A stretch of 64,000 bases of DNA from Dyadobacter sp. 50-39. GTDB taxonomy: Bacteria > Bacteroidota > Bacteroidia > Cytophagales > Spirosomataceae. The stretch spans positions 62,001 through 126,000 of the forward strand of contig MKSR01000046.1 in assembly GCA_001898145.1 (NCBI GenBank), in the 5' to 3' direction. A program made the translations under genes and the position numbers. Numbering within the stretch: position 1 is the stretch's first letter; each line of letters opens with the position of its first letter. Shown here in pieces: positions 35,417 to 45,404 of this stretch. The notes below the pieces were generated by a model. The model had not been told where the DNA came from. It worked only from the letters and a program-made list of their open reading frames with translations, and searched no databases.

Positions 35417-35968
35417 TCAATGGTGCAGTTCCATGTTGAATTCCCGGATCATACTAGCCACGAACGCGGAAAGATCGTCTGTCGTGCGGCTTGTGACGAG
35501 GCCGTTATTGGTAACCACTTCCTGATCCACCCAGATCGCCCCGGCATTTTCCAGGTCATGGCGAATAGCTGCGTAAGAGGTAAGTGTGCGGCCAAGCACC
35601 ACATCTGCGTCGATCAGGATTTGGGGGCCATGGCAAATGGCTGCCACCGGCTTTCCTGCAAAAAAGAACGACCGGACAAAGTCGATCGCCTTTTGGTTAA
35701 TCCGCAATGCGTCAAGTCCCATTACCCCGCCCGGAAGCAGCAGCGCGTCATAGTATTCGGCGCGTGCCATGTCCAGCGGCACGTCTACCCGGTGATTTTC
35801 GCCCCAGTCAAGATGGCTCCATCCTTTCACAAAGTCCTTGTTCGGCGAAATCAGGTGCGTTGTGGCGCCATTCTGATTTAGGACTTTTCTGGGGCAGGTC
35901 ATTTCTACCTGCTCAAATCCATCGGCAACCAGTATTGCGACCTTGATTGAATTCATTGATTGTTCCAT
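35417..35968 (-). CDS. DJ-1/PfpI-family protein
   Basis: A 183-residue class I glutamine-amidotransferase-like protein of the PfpI/YhbO type. It has AILVADGFEQVEM with the conserved Glu, LLPGGVMG and the nucleophile elbow AAICHGPQIL with the Cys present. Family members act as stress proteins, glyoxalase III or protease-like enzymes, so the reaction is uncertain. Two ATGs (35968 and 35956) are possible. About 210 bp separate it from clpB. Confidence 0.88.
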   Translation of the reverse strand: MEQSMNSIKVAILVADGFEQVEMTCPRKVLNQNGATTHLISPNKDFVKGWSHLDWGENHRVDVPLDMARAEYYDALLLPGGVMGLDALRINQKAIDFVRSFFFAGKPVAAICHGPQILIDADVVLGRTLTSYAAIRHDLENAGAIWVDQEVVTNNGLVTSRTTDDLSAFVASMIREFNMELHH

Positions 35969-36129
35969 GGATTTAGGTGTAGATTAAAAGGTTAGATTAT
36001 TGGGGTAAATAATTGTACAAAAATTATGCCAATGGGAGGATATGCCTTTGGGTTGCGCACGCGGCCTATGAGAATCCGGCGCTTCCACAACGTGGGAACA
36101 GGAGTATGCCAGGCTTCGCGATTTGGGGA

Positions 36130-36158
36130 AAACAAAAAGAGCGGCATTGCTGCCGCTC
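36130..36158 (-). terminator. Terminator after clpB
   Basis: On the minus strand, a perfect 8-bp GAGCGGCA stem (36158-36151 with 36146-36139) is followed by TTTTTGTTTT. Confidence 0.85.
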
Positions 36159-36182
36159 CTTGTATTAGCATTATTTCATGAT

Positions 36183-38786
36183 TTAGATTTCTACGCCGCC
36201 GACGTTTTCGAAGACAAGCTCTCCTTTCGAATCGAGCTCCATCATGATCACCGCATCCTTAGCGACCTGTCCGCTCAGAATGCCTTTCGACAATTCATTC
36301 AGGATTCTTCTTTGAAGTACCCGTTTCAGCGGCCGCGCTCCGAATGCCGGATCGAAACCGTCCTCACCGAGTTTAGTAAGCGCCTCGTCCGTCGCGTCGA
36401 GCGTGATACCCTGCTCTTTCAGCATATTCTGAATGCCTTTGAACTGGATATCCACAATTTTGCGGATGTTTTTCAATGTCAATGGTTCGAACAGCACGAT
36501 CTCATCGATACGGTTCAGGAACTCAGGTCTTACCGACGCTTTCAGCAGATCGAGCACAGCTTGTTTGGCTTCCTCCATGACCAGCGTATGGTTCCATCCT
36601 TCGTCTTCGGCGAATTTCTCCTGAATAATGTGGCTGCCGATGTTCGACGTCATAATGATGATCGTATTCTTGAAGTTCGCCACACGGCCCTTGTTATCCG
36701 TCAGGCGGCCTTCGTCGAGCACTTGCAGCAGGATGTTCCACACATCCGGGTGCGCTTTTTCAATCTCATCCAGCAGGATCACGCTGTACGGCTTGCGGCG
36801 TACGGCCTCGGTAAGCTGGCCGCCTTCGTCGTAACCTACGTATCCCGGAGGCGCTCCCACCAGACGGCTTACCGCATGGCGCTCCTGGTACTCGCTCATA
36901 TCGATCCGCACCATGGCATTCTCATCGTTGAAGAGGTATTCGGCCAGCGTCTTGGCGAGCTCCGTTTTACCTACACCAGTGGGTCCCAGGAAGAGGAAGC
37001 TGCCGATCGGTCGTTTGGCGTCCTGCAAACCTGCCCGGCTGCGACGTACGGCATCGGATACCACCTCGATTGCCTCATTCTGGCCGGCTACGCGCTGGTG
37101 CAGGTGTTCTTCCAGTTGCAGGAGCTTCTCGCGGTCGCTTTGCAGCATTTTGCTGACGGGGATACCGGTCCATTTCGCTACCACTTCCGCAATGTCTTCC
37201 GGTGTAATTTCTTCCTGCATCAAGCTCTCCGCATTTTCGGATTTTTGCAGTTCTTCGAGCTTTGCATTCACCTCCGGAATGCGTCCGTAACGGATCTCGG
37301 CCACCTTGCCGAAGTCCCCGGAGCGTTCGGCCTGCTCGGCTTCCAGACGGAGCTGTTCGCTTTGTTCTTTCAACGAACGCACCTCATTGACCTTGCCTTT
37401 TTCATTTTCCCATTGGGCTTTCAGGGCATTTCGCTGCTCGCTCAGGTCGGCAATTTCCTTGTTGAGGACGGTTTCCTTATCCTTGTTATTTTCACGACGG
37501 ATCGCCTCACGCTCGATTTCGAGCTGCATAATGCGGCGGTTCAGTTCGTCCAGTTCTTCCGGCACGCTGTCCATTTCCAGGCGAAGTTTGGAAGCGGCCT
37601 CGTCCATCAAGTCGATGGCCTTGTCCGGCAGGAAGCGGTCGCTGATGTAGCGATTGGAAAGCTCCACCGCTGCAATCACCGCGTCGTCCTGAATACGGAC
37701 ACCATGGTGCAGCTCGTATTTTTCCTTGATACCCCGGAGAATGCTGATAGCGTCGGGAATGTTCGGCTCATCCACCATGACTGCCTGGAAACGGCGTTCC
37801 AGCGCTTTATCTTTCTCTACATACTTTTGGTATTCTTTTAAAGTAGTAGCACCGATCGCGTGCAGCTCGCCGCGCGCCAACGCCGGTTTCAGCAAGTTGG
37901 CCGCGTCCATAGCGCTTTCGCCACCGCCGCCGGCACCGATCAACGTATGGATCTCGTCAATGAAAAGCACGATTTCTCCTTCCGAATCGGTCACTTCCTT
38001 GATCACCGCTTTCAGCCTTTCTTCAAATTCTCCCTTATACTTGGCTCCCGCGATCAGCAAACCCATGTCCAGCGACACGATCGTTTTCGATTTCAGGTTT
38101 TCGGGGACGTCGCCTTGTACGATACGTTGCGCTAGCCCCTCCACGATCGCGGTTTTACCCACGCCAGGTTCCCCGAGCAGGATCGGGTTGTTTTTCGTAC
38201 GGCGGCTCAAAATCTGCAATACCCGCCTGATTTCTTCGTCGCGGCCGATCACCGGGTCGATTTTACCGGCTTTGGCCAATTCATTCAAATTTTTGCTGTA
38301 CCGTTCCAGGGAGCGGTATTTGGCTTCTGCGTTTTGATCTTTCACAGGGTTATTTTTTCCTCTAAGTTCTTTAATAGCATTGATGAGTTCTTTTTCCTTG
38401 AATCCCAGCTCCTTCATGAGGGTGGCTGTGGGATCTTTTCCGCTGAGAATACCGAGCATCAGCAGTTCGATACTGATAAATTCGTCGCCGAATTCTTTCA
38501 GATAATTCTGTGCCTTGCCGCTGGCTGCGGCCATATCGTTGCCCAGGTAGGGCTGGCCCCCGCTTACACGCGGGTAGCCGTCCAATATCTTCTGCAAACG
38601 GTTATTGAGCACGTCCGCGCTGATATTGAGCTTGTTCAGTAAAAATAGTGACGTGTTAGGGTCTTCTTCCAGAATGGATTTCAGCACATGACCCGTTTCA
38701 ATGGCCTGTTGCTGGTTCCCCTGGACCATCTGAGCGGCGTGCTGAATGACCTCCTGCGCCTTAATAGTATATTGGTTAAAGTTCAT
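36183..38786 (-). CDS. clpB: ATP-dependent disaggregase ClpB
   Basis: An 867-residue Hsp100 chaperone that, with DnaK, pulls apart protein aggregates. Clp N-domain (1-150, [16 protein letters not shown]), first AAA with Walker A GEPGVGKT (about 205), coiled-coil middle domain (about 410-530, rich in Glu/Arg) and second AAA with GPTGVGKT (about 606) and [19 protein letters not shown] Walker B region. The middle domain marks ClpB rather than ClpA or ClpC. A standalone gene, expected to be heat-inducible, though I see no certain heat-shock promoter. Confidence 0.97.
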   Translation of the reverse strand: MNFNQYTIKAQEVIQHAAQMVQGNQQQAIETGHVLKSILEEDPNTSLFLLNKLNISADVLNNRLQKILDGYPRVSGGQPYLGNDMAAASGKAQNYLKEFGDEFISIELLMLGILSGKDPTATLMKELGFKEKELINAIKELRGKNNPVKDQNAEAKYRSLERYSKNLNELAKAGKIDPVIGRDEEIRRVLQILSRRTKNNPILLGEPGVGKTAIVEGLAQRIVQGDVPENLKSKTIVSLDMGLLIAGAKYKGEFEERLKAVIKEVTDSEGEIVLFIDEIHTLIGAGGGGESAMDAANLLKPALARGELHAIGATTLKEYQKYVEKDKALERRFQAVMVDEPNIPDAISILRGIKEKYELHHGVRIQDDAVIAAVELSNRYISDRFLPDKAIDLMDEAASKLRLEMDSVPEELDELNRRIMQLEIEREAIRRENNKDKETVLNKEIADLSEQRNALKAQWENEKGKVNEVRSLKEQSEQLRLEAEQAERSGDFGKVAEIRYGRIPEVNAKLEELQKSENAESLMQEEITPEDIAEVVAKWTGIPVSKMLQSDREKLLQLEEHLHQRVAGQNEAIEVVSDAVRRSRAGLQDAKRPIGSFLFLGPTGVGKTELAKTLAEYLFNDENAMVRIDMSEYQERHAVSRLVGAPPGYVGYDEGGQLTEAVRRKPYSVILLDEIEKAHPDVWNILLQVLDEGRLTDNKGRVANFKNTIIIMTSNIGSHIIQEKFAEDEGWNHTLVMEEAKQAVLDLLKASVRPEFLNRIDEIVLFEPLTLKNIRKIVDIQFKGIQNMLKEQGITLDATDEALTKLGEDGFDPAFGARPLKRVLQRRILNELSKGILSGQVAKDAVIMMELDSKGELVFENVGGVEI

Positions 38787-38950
38787 GGCGTAGATCGCTT
38801 TGTTAATGGTATAACCTCATACGAAAAACGCTGTGCCGGTCTTCTGAATCGGAAATTTTGTCTTGAAATGGCCGCTCAGCCGAGGTTTTTCAGACAAAAT
38901 GGCCGTTGGTACCAGCACTTCTGTCCAATTATCCTGCCTATCAAATGCAA

Positions 38951-38980
38951 GAAGCTGCACATGTAATGTCGTGCAGCTTC
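38951..38980 (-). terminator. Hairpin after lysA, possible terminator
   Basis: A perfect 10-bp stem (38951-38960 with 38971-38980) starts 22 bases after the lysA stop. The sequence after it on the minus strand has only short T-runs, so termination strength is uncertain. Confidence 0.5.
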
Positions 38981-39001
38981 TCGTATTTCCATTTGTATAG
39001 T

Positions 39002-40231
39002 TTAAAGGCCGGTCTGCGTGCTCAGCAAATCTTCCATCGTTTCCCTGCGCCTGACCAGTTTGGCTTCTCCATTATCAATCAGTATTTCGGCAGGACGGAA
39101 GCGGGCGTTGTAATTCGAGCTCATCGTCAGCCCGTATGCGCCTGCATTCAGGAATGCAAGCACATCGCCCCGGCGCACTTCCGGGAGCTCGCGGTCGCTG
39201 GCGAAAGTATCGGTTTCACAGATATAGCCCACTACATTGTAATGTTTCAACTCGCCTTTGGGGTTTGAAATATTGAGAATGTGGTGGTAGGAGCCATACA
39301 TCATCGGACGGATCAGATGATTGAGGCCTGAATCGACGTGTACGAAATTGCGCGCCGGATCTTCCTTCACCACATTCGTGGATACGAAAAGGAAACCCGA
39401 TTCGCTCACGAGGAACTTGCCCGGTTCGAACCAGAGCTGCAACTCGCGGCCGTATTCCTGGCAGAATGTCTGGAAGCGTTTTGAGATTTTCTTACCCAGC
39501 AAATCCATGTCCGTAATGGCATCGCCGGGCAGGTAAGACACTTTGAAGCCGCCGCCGAGGTCAATCACTTGCAGGTCGGGGAAATGCTTCGCGGTTTCGA
39601 GCAGGATATCGGCCACTTTCAGGAACGGCTCTGCATCTTTGATGTCCGATCCCGTGTGCTGGTGCAGGCCGATGACCTTGATATCGTATTTTTTAATGAC
39701 GGCGAGAATGTCGTCGAGCAGCAATACCGAAATCCCGAACTTGGAATCGGCGTGTGCCGTCATGATTTTCGTATGGCCGCCGGCAGCCACATTCGGCTTG
39801 ATGCGGATCATACAGGGTTTGGTATTACCGTAAGTCTGGCCGAACCATTCAAGCAGCGGAATGCTGTCCACGTTCACGATCGATCCGGCTTCTACCGCTT
39901 CGCGGACCTCTTCGAAATCCACGCCGCTGGGCGTAAAAGTGATCTGCCCTCCTTCGTAGCCAGCCAGCTTGCCCATTTCCAGCTCGCCCGGAGATACCAC
40001 ATCCAGTTCTACGCCGATTTCGCGCATCAGACGCAGGATAGCCAGGTTGGTATTCGCTTTACAGGCGTATTTGATCTTCATATTCACACCAGCAAATGCG
40101 TGCTGCAGTTCCGCGGCCTTCCGGCGGATAGTCGCGCCGTCGTATACATAAAGCGGGCTGCCGTACTGGTTGATCAGCTGGATCGGGTCGATTCCCTGGA
40201 TCGAATAGGGATAATGGTCAGAGAGTTGCAT
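39002..40231 (-). CDS. lysA: Diaminopimelate decarboxylase
   Basis: A 409-residue PLP enzyme for the last step of lysine synthesis (meso-diaminopimelate to L-lysine). Lys58 in KYACKAN binds PLP; VSPGELEM, LDLGGGF-type DLGGGFKVSY, EPGKFLV and the substrate-specificity motif CETDTFASDR (Cys ... Glu-x-D) follow. The ATG at 40231 is used; the frame extends seven codons to a GTG without support. It is followed on the same strand by no lysine gene; pyrF lies upstream with a 36-bp gap. Confidence 0.95.
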   Translation of the reverse strand: MQLSDHYPYSIQGIDPIQLINQYGSPLYVYDGATIRRKAAELQHAFAGVNMKIKYACKANTNLAILRLMREIGVELDVVSPGELEMGKLAGYEGGQITFTPSGVDFEEVREAVEAGSIVNVDSIPLLEWFGQTYGNTKPCMIRIKPNVAAGGHTKIMTAHADSKFGISVLLLDDILAVIKKYDIKVIGLHQHTGSDIKDAEPFLKVADILLETAKHFPDLQVIDLGGGFKVSYLPGDAITDMDLLGKKISKRFQTFCQEYGRELQLWFEPGKFLVSESGFLFVSTNVVKEDPARNFVHVDSGLNHLIRPMMYGSYHHILNISNPKGELKHYNVVGYICETDTFASDRELPEVRRGDVLAFLNAGAYGLTMSSNYNARFRPAEILIDNGEAKLVRRRETMEDLLSTQTGL

Positions 40232-40267
40232 TTCGAGATATGGGCGGCACACCGGGTGCCGGAATGA

Positions 40268-41095
40268 TTAATTACAGTATTTGTCGAGATAAACGGCCAT
40301 TTCCTGTTGGAGGGCTCGGGCTTCCTGCTTCGCTTTTTCGGCGAAGTCGGTGCTGTTGCCGGCGTAGATAATGCTGCGTGAAGCGTTGACCAACAACCCG
40401 CAGCTCTTATTCATGCCATATTTGGAAACCTCTTCCAGGTTGCCGCCTTGTGCGCCTACGCCCGGTACAAGCAGGAAGTGATCGGGAACAATGGCCCGGA
40501 TCTTCTCAAAATCGGCTGGGTGCGTTGCGCCTACGACGTACATCATGCGTTCGGCGCCCGCCCAGGTCTGAGACGTGCGCAGGACAGTTTCAAACAATGC
40601 AGAACCTTCCGCATCCAACCGCTGGAAATCCGCGCTGCCTGGATTGGACGTCAATGCGAGCAGGATCACCCATTTTCCTTCAAATGCGAGGAACGGCGTT
40701 ACGGAATCGCTGCCCATATATGGCGCCACTGTAATGGAGTTGAAATCCATGCCGGACGACGATTTGTCGAAAAACGCACGGGCATAGAGGCCTGACGTAT
40801 TTCCGATATCGCCGCGTTTGGCGTCGGCAATCGTGAAATGGCTTTCAGGAATGTACTCGACAGTCTTTTGAAGGCTCTCCCAACCTTTTGGCCCTAATGC
40901 TTCGTAGAATGCGATATTGGGTTTGTAGGAAACGCAGTAATCGGCGGTGGCGTCGATTATCTGTTTATTGAATTCAAAAATGGGATCATCGGTTTTCAAC
41001 AAATGCGCCGGGATTTTCTGGATATCGGTGTCCAAACCCACACACAAATAGGACTTTTTAGTCGAAATTTGCTGGAAGAGCTCTTGATAAGTCAT
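40268..41095 (-). CDS. pyrF: Orotidine 5'-phosphate decarboxylase
   Basis: A 275-residue decarboxylase that makes UMP from OMP. The catalytic network [11 protein letters not shown] (Asp91, Lys93, Asp96) is present, as are [11 protein letters not shown] near the start and VPGVGAQGG near the end. The length and sequence fit the longer type-2 group. UMP from here feeds pyrH. A 36-bp gap to lysA suggests a shared transcript. Confidence 0.95.
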   Translation of the reverse strand: MTYQELFQQISTKKSYLCVGLDTDIQKIPAHLLKTDDPIFEFNKQIIDATADYCVSYKPNIAFYEALGPKGWESLQKTVEYIPESHFTIADAKRGDIGNTSGLYARAFFDKSSSGMDFNSITVAPYMGSDSVTPFLAFEGKWVILLALTSNPGSADFQRLDAEGSALFETVLRTSQTWAGAERMMYVVGATHPADFEKIRAIVPDHFLLVPGVGAQGGNLEEVSKYGMNKSCGLLVNASRSIIYAGNSTDFAEKAKQEARALQQEMAVYLDKYCN

Positions 41096-41143
41096 GATTT
41101 TGTAAATATTGCGGCGAAATTACAACCTCTTGCAATAGATTCA

Positions 41144-41151
41144 TAAATTTG
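41144..41151 (+). promoter_or_regulatory. Candidate -7 element (TAAATTTG) for rfbC
   Basis: TAAATTTG lies 41 bases before the rfbC ATG in the divergent gap with pyrF. It matches TAnnTTTG; no ideally placed TTG. Confidence 0.45.
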
Positions 41152-41192
41152 CCCCAACATTAAACTTTGCTCAACCAACACGTAACGACTAT

Positions 41193-41735
41193 ATGCAGAT
41201 TCGAGAAACTTCCATTGCCGGTCTAGTTGAAATATTTCCAAGGGTCTTTGGTGACGACCGCGGCGTATTCTTTGAATCGTATAATGAGGAGACATTTGCT
41301 AAACTTGGCTTGCCTGTAAACTTTGTGCAGGACAACCAGTCGTTTTCGAAAAAAGGTGTCGTAAGGGGCCTGCATTTTCAGAATGCGCCTTTCGCACAGG
41401 GCAAGCTGGTGCGGGTAATCTCGGGACGAGTGCTGGATGTGGCGGTTGATATCCGTCCGGATTCGCCGACTTTCGGCAAGCATGAAGTATTCGAGCTAAG
41501 CGGTGAGCAGAACAACATCGCCTATATTCCGGAAGGATTTGCACACGGATTCGTGGCTTTGGAAGACTCGGTGTTCAGCTACAAATGCACCAATCTCTAC
41601 AACAAGGAATCGGAATCGGGTATTCTTTGGAATGATCCTGATCTAAATATCGACTGGGGGGTAACCGATCCGATCGTGTCGGAGAAAGACCTGGTACTGC
41701 CTACGTTCCGCTCGCTTTTCGGTGTGATCAAGTAA
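41193..41735 (+). CDS. rfbC: dTDP-4-dehydrorhamnose 3,5-epimerase
   Basis: A 180-residue cupin epimerase of the dTDP-L-rhamnose pathway. It has DDRGVFFESYNEETFA-type start (GDDRGVFFE), NQSFSKKGVVRGLHFQ with the catalytic His, DVAVDIR and YIPEGFAHGFVAL. rfbA, rfbB and rfbD are not in the window, so rhamnose genes are scattered or this copy serves a modified sugar. It is convergent with a DJ-1-like gene, 3 bp between stops. Confidence 0.94.
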   Translation: MQIRETSIAGLVEIFPRVFGDDRGVFFESYNEETFAKLGLPVNFVQDNQSFSKKGVVRGLHFQNAPFAQGKLVRVISGRVLDVAVDIRPDSPTFGKHEVFELSGEQNNIAYIPEGFAHGFVALEDSVFSYKCTNLYNKESESGILWNDPDLNIDWGVTDPIVSEKDLVLPTFRSLFGVIK

Positions 41736-41738
41736 TCG

Positions 41739-42419
41739 CTATTTTTCAAAAAGCTCTTCCAGGGCTTTCGAGGCTACTTTCCGGGCCGAATGGGAATTTT
41801 GCCCGGTAATGAGCCGTTCGTCCATTTCGATGAACTCCACAAAAGGGATCATCGCTTTGGTATAATGGGCGCCTTGTTCCTTCAATTTTTCCTCAAGATA
41901 AAATGGTACTTCGCTCACAAAACTGACGAGTGCTTCCTCGACGTTGGAGTAGCCTGTTACGTATTTGTCCCGGATGAGCAGGGAGCCGTCGGAAAGCTTG
42001 ATATTGAGCAGTGCGCTCACGCCGTGGGCGACCGCGGTTACCATGCCATTCCGCTCGTAGATTGCCCTTGCGATATTTTGCAGTTCTGCATTGTCGGTAA
42101 AATCCCACATCGCACCATGGCCGCCGGCAAAGTAAATCAGCCGGTACTCGCCCGGATCGACATCGGACGGTTTGAGGGAGCTTTGCAGTTTTTGGCGGAA
42201 TGCAGCGTCCTCCCAATAGCGTGCATTGCACTCGTCTTTCAGGTCCAGGCTCCTTTCATCCACCGGAACATTACCCCCGAGCGGGCTGACAAAATCCATG
42301 AAGATGCGCCTTTTGGCCATCAGATCATAAAAGTGCGTCAATTCGTTCAGCCAGAGCCCTGTTTTAAAGGTTTTAGCCGGATAGGTATCATGGTTGGTGC
42401 AGACGATCAGGACTTTCAT
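41739..42419 (-). CDS. DJ-1/PfpI-like (Hsp31-type) protein lacking the nucleophile Cys
   Basis: A 226-residue protein of the class I glutamine-amidotransferase-like group, similar to Hsp31/glyoxalase III forms: KVLIVCTNHDTYP at the start, FAGGHGAMWDF, then VTAVAHGVSALLNIKL and VTGYSNVEEALV. At the nucleophile elbow the usual AVCHG reads AVAHG: residue 131 is Ala (GCC, 42027-42029). Two base changes separate GCC from a Cys codon, so a simple read error is unlikely. The enzyme is probably inactive in the usual chemistry, or uses another residue. The ATG at 42419 is chosen. Confidence 0.8.
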   Translation of the reverse strand: MKVLIVCTNHDTYPAKTFKTGLWLNELTHFYDLMAKRRIFMDFVSPLGGNVPVDERSLDLKDECNARYWEDAAFRQKLQSSLKPSDVDPGEYRLIYFAGGHGAMWDFTDNAELQNIARAIYERNGMVTAVAHGVSALLNIKLSDGSLLIRDKYVTGYSNVEEALVSFVSEVPFYLEEKLKEQGAHYTKAMIPFVEFIEMDERLITGQNSHSARKVASKALEELFEK

Positions 42420-42503
42420 AGCTATACGGGAAATGGCCACCATGGGATGGCTCCGGGAAATATAATATAAACCCCGGAAGTTTCCATTACGAAAGCATGA
42501 AGC

Positions 42504-43163
42504 TTAACTCAGTAGCTGATTTTTGTAAGCGAATGCAACCGCGGCAGCGGTGCTTTTGGTCCCGGTTTTTTCCAATACCCGCAGCCGGTGGCCTTCCACA
42601 GTGCGCACACTGATGAAAAGTTTGTCGCCAATTTCAGTTGTGGACAGTCCGTCACAGATAAGTTGCAGTACTTCTTTCTCGCGCGACGAGAGCGCTACGT
42701 TACATGCATTCGGGAAGAACGGGTGCTTGTTGACCTGGCGGTTCACCATTTTACGGTGCATTGCCTTGGAAACGAAGTCGTTGTAGTAAAATCCTTCCTC
42801 GTGCACCCTTCTGATGGCTTTTTCGACTTCATCCGGGCTGGTATCTTTCAGCAGATAGCCTTGTACGCCCTTTTCGAGCATGTGTATGACGAACCGATCC
42901 TCATTATACATCGAAACGACGATGATCTTGATGTTGGGAAAACGTTCGAAAGCAGCTTCCGTGGCCTGAATGCCGTCCATAACGGGCATTTGCAGGTCCA
43001 TGAAAACGATGTCAGGCATGTTGGCGGGCAGGCGGTCCAGGAGTTCCTGGCCGTTGCCGGCTTCCAGTACAAATTCGAAATCGGGAATGCCGCTCAGCAT
43101 GGAGATAAACCCCTTCCTGAATAGTTCGTGGTCGTCGGCAATTCCTAGTTTAAGGGTGCTCAT
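42504..43163 (-). CDS. LuxR/NarL-type response regulator
   Basis: A 219-residue regulator: receiver domain (1-120) with the acidic pocket ADDHE and phospho-acceptor Asp56 (VFMDLQMPVMDG), then a LuxR-type helix-turn-helix (about 150-215; LSSREKEVLQLICDGLSTTEIG, SVRTVEGHR). It lies 4 bp after a histidine kinase gene, so the pair is a two-component system. Target genes are unknown. Confidence 0.95.
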   Translation of the reverse strand: MSTLKLGIADDHELFRKGFISMLSGIPDFEFVLEAGNGQELLDRLPANMPDIVFMDLQMPVMDGIQATEAAFERFPNIKIIVVSMYNEDRFVIHMLEKGVQGYLLKDTSPDEVEKAIRRVHEEGFYYNDFVSKAMHRKMVNRQVNKHPFFPNACNVALSSREKEVLQLICDGLSTTEIGDKLFISVRTVEGHRLRVLEKTGTKSTAAAVAFAYKNQLLS

Positions 43164-43167
43164 AGCA

Positions 43168-44031
43168 TTAAATATTCACACGTTCCCGGCGGAATGGATG
43201 TAATGGTTCAGGTTTGTTACCGGATGCCGGGTTTACCGGAATCCTCGCAATGGCGCTGGAACCGCCCTTTGCAGGTTGCTCGTATTGGACCGTTCCATTC
43301 ACAATAGCCAACCGGCTTTCAATCCCAAGCAATCCCAGCCCTGCCAGGTTGCTTTCTTTGATCTTTTCAGGGTCGAAGCCGACGCCGTTGTCGGTTACCC
43401 GCAAACCTATCATTTCTTCATCAATTTCCAGCACAATATCAATTTTTGTACAGCTGGCATGTTTGATCGCGTTGTTGACAAGCTCCTGCATAATGCGGTA
43501 AAGCGTCAGTTCCAGTTTCTGGCCCTGACGCGGAAATTCTTCTGTATTCGACTGGAAAGCGATCACAAGATTATTGTCCTCTTCCAGCTTGTGAATGAAC
43601 TCTTCGATTGCCTCCATCAACCCGAAGCGTTCGAGGGTCGTCGGTACCAGGTCGCGGGTAATGCGCCGCACGTGCAGGATGGTCTCTTCCACGAGCGATT
43701 GCGACTTTTTCATAATGCTCTCTTCCTTCTCGTCGCCTGAGTTGGCTACCAGTTTGCTCAGTTGATTGAGACTCAACTTGGTCAGCGACAGCATGGTGCC
43801 TATATCATCGTGCAGGTCCTGGGCGATCCGCCGCCGTTCTGTTTCTTCGGAATTAAGCGCAGTGTCGAGGAGCAGGCGGTTGTAATTTTTTTCAATATCG
43901 TTGATTCTCTTTTCCTCCTCAAACCGCTTCTTCTGGTAGTACGTCACAAATGCAATCATGCAAAATGCCATGGCCAGCATAGCCATGGAGGCTATCAGCA
44001 ATGCCCATTTTAATTCCTCGCTATTTTGCAT
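43168..44031 (-). CDS. Sensor histidine kinase (HisKA_3/NarL type)
   Basis: A 287-residue kinase with one membrane segment (9-30), a short coiled coil and a HisKA_3 dimerisation region with His74 in RRRIAQDLHDDIGT. The ATP-binding domain has the N-box LVNNAIKHA, G1 VTDNGVGFD and the G2 segment GLGLLGIESR. It has almost no periplasmic sensor part, so sensing probably depends on the 7-TM protein encoded just upstream, whose stop overlaps this start by 11 bp. The ATG at 44031 is chosen for that coupling. Confidence 0.93.
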   Translation of the reverse strand: MQNSEELKWALLIASMAMLAMAFCMIAFVTYYQKKRFEEEKRINDIEKNYNRLLLDTALNSEETERRRIAQDLHDDIGTMLSLTKLSLNQLSKLVANSGDEKEESIMKKSQSLVEETILHVRRITRDLVPTTLERFGLMEAIEEFIHKLEEDNNLVIAFQSNTEEFPRQGQKLELTLYRIMQELVNNAIKHASCTKIDIVLEIDEEMIGLRVTDNGVGFDPEKIKESNLAGLGLLGIESRLAIVNGTVQYEQPAKGGSSAIARIPVNPASGNKPEPLHPFRRERVNI

Positions 44032-44716
44032 AACTCCCGGGTGAAAAATTATAAATGCCCACGCTGAACAGCACGGCGCACAGGGTTTCAAAAATACTTG
44101 GGATGACTTCGGTTATCCCAAGGTCCGTCTGATTATCCCACGTGTATACATAGTGAAGGACTGGTGCCAGGAATATCAGACTGGAATAATATAGCAGCAA
44201 TCCTGAACATACCCAAAAGAAAGGGAATGTCAATAAGTTAGGTATCTCAAGCGATTTAATTATCTCATAAAAATAGAGCAGAATAAGTGAAATCATCAAA
44301 ACACCTTCCACGGTTTTAGCATAAAGGACCAGCCTGTGCTCATTCAGGTCGCTCAAATTTTCATTCGAATTGAATATGTCCCAGATACTGAACACAGACA
44401 CGCCAATGATCGAAGTCAGGACGAATATTTTCTGAGCCCTTCCTGTGAACTGAAAATAAAACATCCCGCCCAATAATGCGTAAAAAAGCGGGATGCTCAG
44501 GTTGTAAAGTATCAGGTTATTGGTTCTGTTGGACGCAAAGTGGAGCATGGTAAGGTCTATGATCAACTTCGCAACCAGGTAGTAGAAAAGCAGCCGGAGT
44601 GATTTGTCCGAAAATGCTTGTCGGGTGATAGTGAGCGTGATGGGTAAAATTGTAATAAATACTGCAATAGATGAAATAGGATTAGTCAGAATATATGCAG
44701 AATAGATATCGAACAT
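44021..44716 (-). CDS. Seven-segment membrane protein in a two-component operon
   Basis: A 231-residue protein with seven hydrophobic segments (about 12-30, 40-57, 68-86, 95-110, 133-155, 163-187, 204-224) and short loops. No motif I recognise. It overlaps the histidine kinase start by 11 bp and is 25 bp downstream of a small orphan gene. By position it may be the sensory membrane component for the kinase, but no family match supports that. The gene looks more AT-rich than its housekeeping neighbours. Confidence 0.65.
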   Translation of the reverse strand: MFDIYSAYILTNPISSIAVFITILPITLTITRQAFSDKSLRLLFYYLVAKLIIDLTMLHFASNRTNNLILYNLSIPLFYALLGGMFYFQFTGRAQKIFVLTSIIGVSVFSIWDIFNSNENLSDLNEHRLVLYAKTVEGVLMISLILLYFYEIIKSLEIPNLLTFPFFWVCSGLLLYYSSLIFLAPVLHYVYTWDNQTDLGITEVIPSIFETLCAVLFSVGIYNFSPGSYAK

Positions 44717-44741
44717 ACATGGGTCGATTAACGGAACTTTC

Positions 44742-45143
44742 CTAACACTGGCGCGGGCAAAGAGGTCCGCCTGTCATCGCTTCTCCCTGGCTAGGCATAT
44801 CTTTCAGTCCGCCTAGCTGAGCCGTTCTGATGATATCCTTCCCATCGGAGTCAACCGGAACCAGAACGAGTCTGGGGGTTGGCCTTTTAGATCTTTCGGC
44901 TTTGGAATCGTTATCCTCTTCCTCATCTCTCAGCCCGTAATATACCCTGAATCCAACACAATTCTCGCCGTGCAGTTTGATCAGTTCGTTGAACGTGTGA
45001 ATTCCAAAGAACTCAGCCTTTACGTAGTTTTCGCCTTTGTCGGTGAAATAACGCTCTCTTTTTTGGTGTGGAGTGGTAAGCTCCTGGGCTTCAGACGCTG
45101 AAATCAGCCGACCTTCCCGGCCTGTAAATCTCTTGCTTTCCAT
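44742..45143 (-). CDS. Small protein of unknown function with Cys-containing C-terminus
   Basis: A 133-residue protein without signal peptide or membrane segment. The N-terminal 80 residues have mixed structure (ITFNELIKLHGENCVGFRVYYG-like part: FNELIKLHGENCVGFRVYYG); a charged linker follows (about 73-88); the end reads MTGGPLCPRQC, with two Cys four residues apart as the last Cys-containing motif. It heads the four-gene minus-strand run (this gene, 7-TM protein, kinase, regulator). I know no function; a metal- or redox-active tail is one possibility. Confidence 0.55.
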   Translation of the reverse strand: MESKRFTGREGRLISASEAQELTTPHQKRERYFTDKGENYVKAEFFGIHTFNELIKLHGENCVGFRVYYGLRDEEEDNDSKAERSKRPTPRLVLVPVDSDGKDIIRTAQLGGLKDMPSQGEAMTGGPLCPRQC

Positions 45144-45396
45144 AGTTTTAATTAAAATAATAACAATTAAGCATTGTAAATGTAGATACGGTGGTGTGGA
45201 AGGTCAAGCCAACGATTTGTAATTGATTTAACGGCTAATTTGTAACTAACTGTAAATCAATGCAATTGGTTTGCCTGGTATGAAAATCACGTAATTTTAC
45301 GTATAACCGTAAGGCAATAGTACGATACGGCATTTGTAAGCTTACCTGCCCGGAAAATCAGGGATTTTGACGCTAAAAGGCTTGCTCAGAGCATGG

Positions 45397-45404
45397 TACA
45401 TTTG
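45397..45404 (+). promoter_or_regulatory. Candidate -7 element (TACATTTG) for the leader RNA
   Basis: TACATTTG matches TAnnTTTG and overlaps the last TTTGTAA repeat. Transcription would begin near 45411 and meet the terminator at 45470-45502 after about 90 bases. There is no ideal -33 TTG. Confidence 0.4.

Noticed and set aside
36123..37841. Open frame of 572 codons on the plus strand
   Set aside because: It is entirely antisense to clpB, has no start context or domain, and reads as low-complexity hydrophobic sequence from the opposite strand.
39569..40267. Open frame of 232 codons on the plus strand
   Set aside because: It is antisense to lysA and has no recognisable domain.
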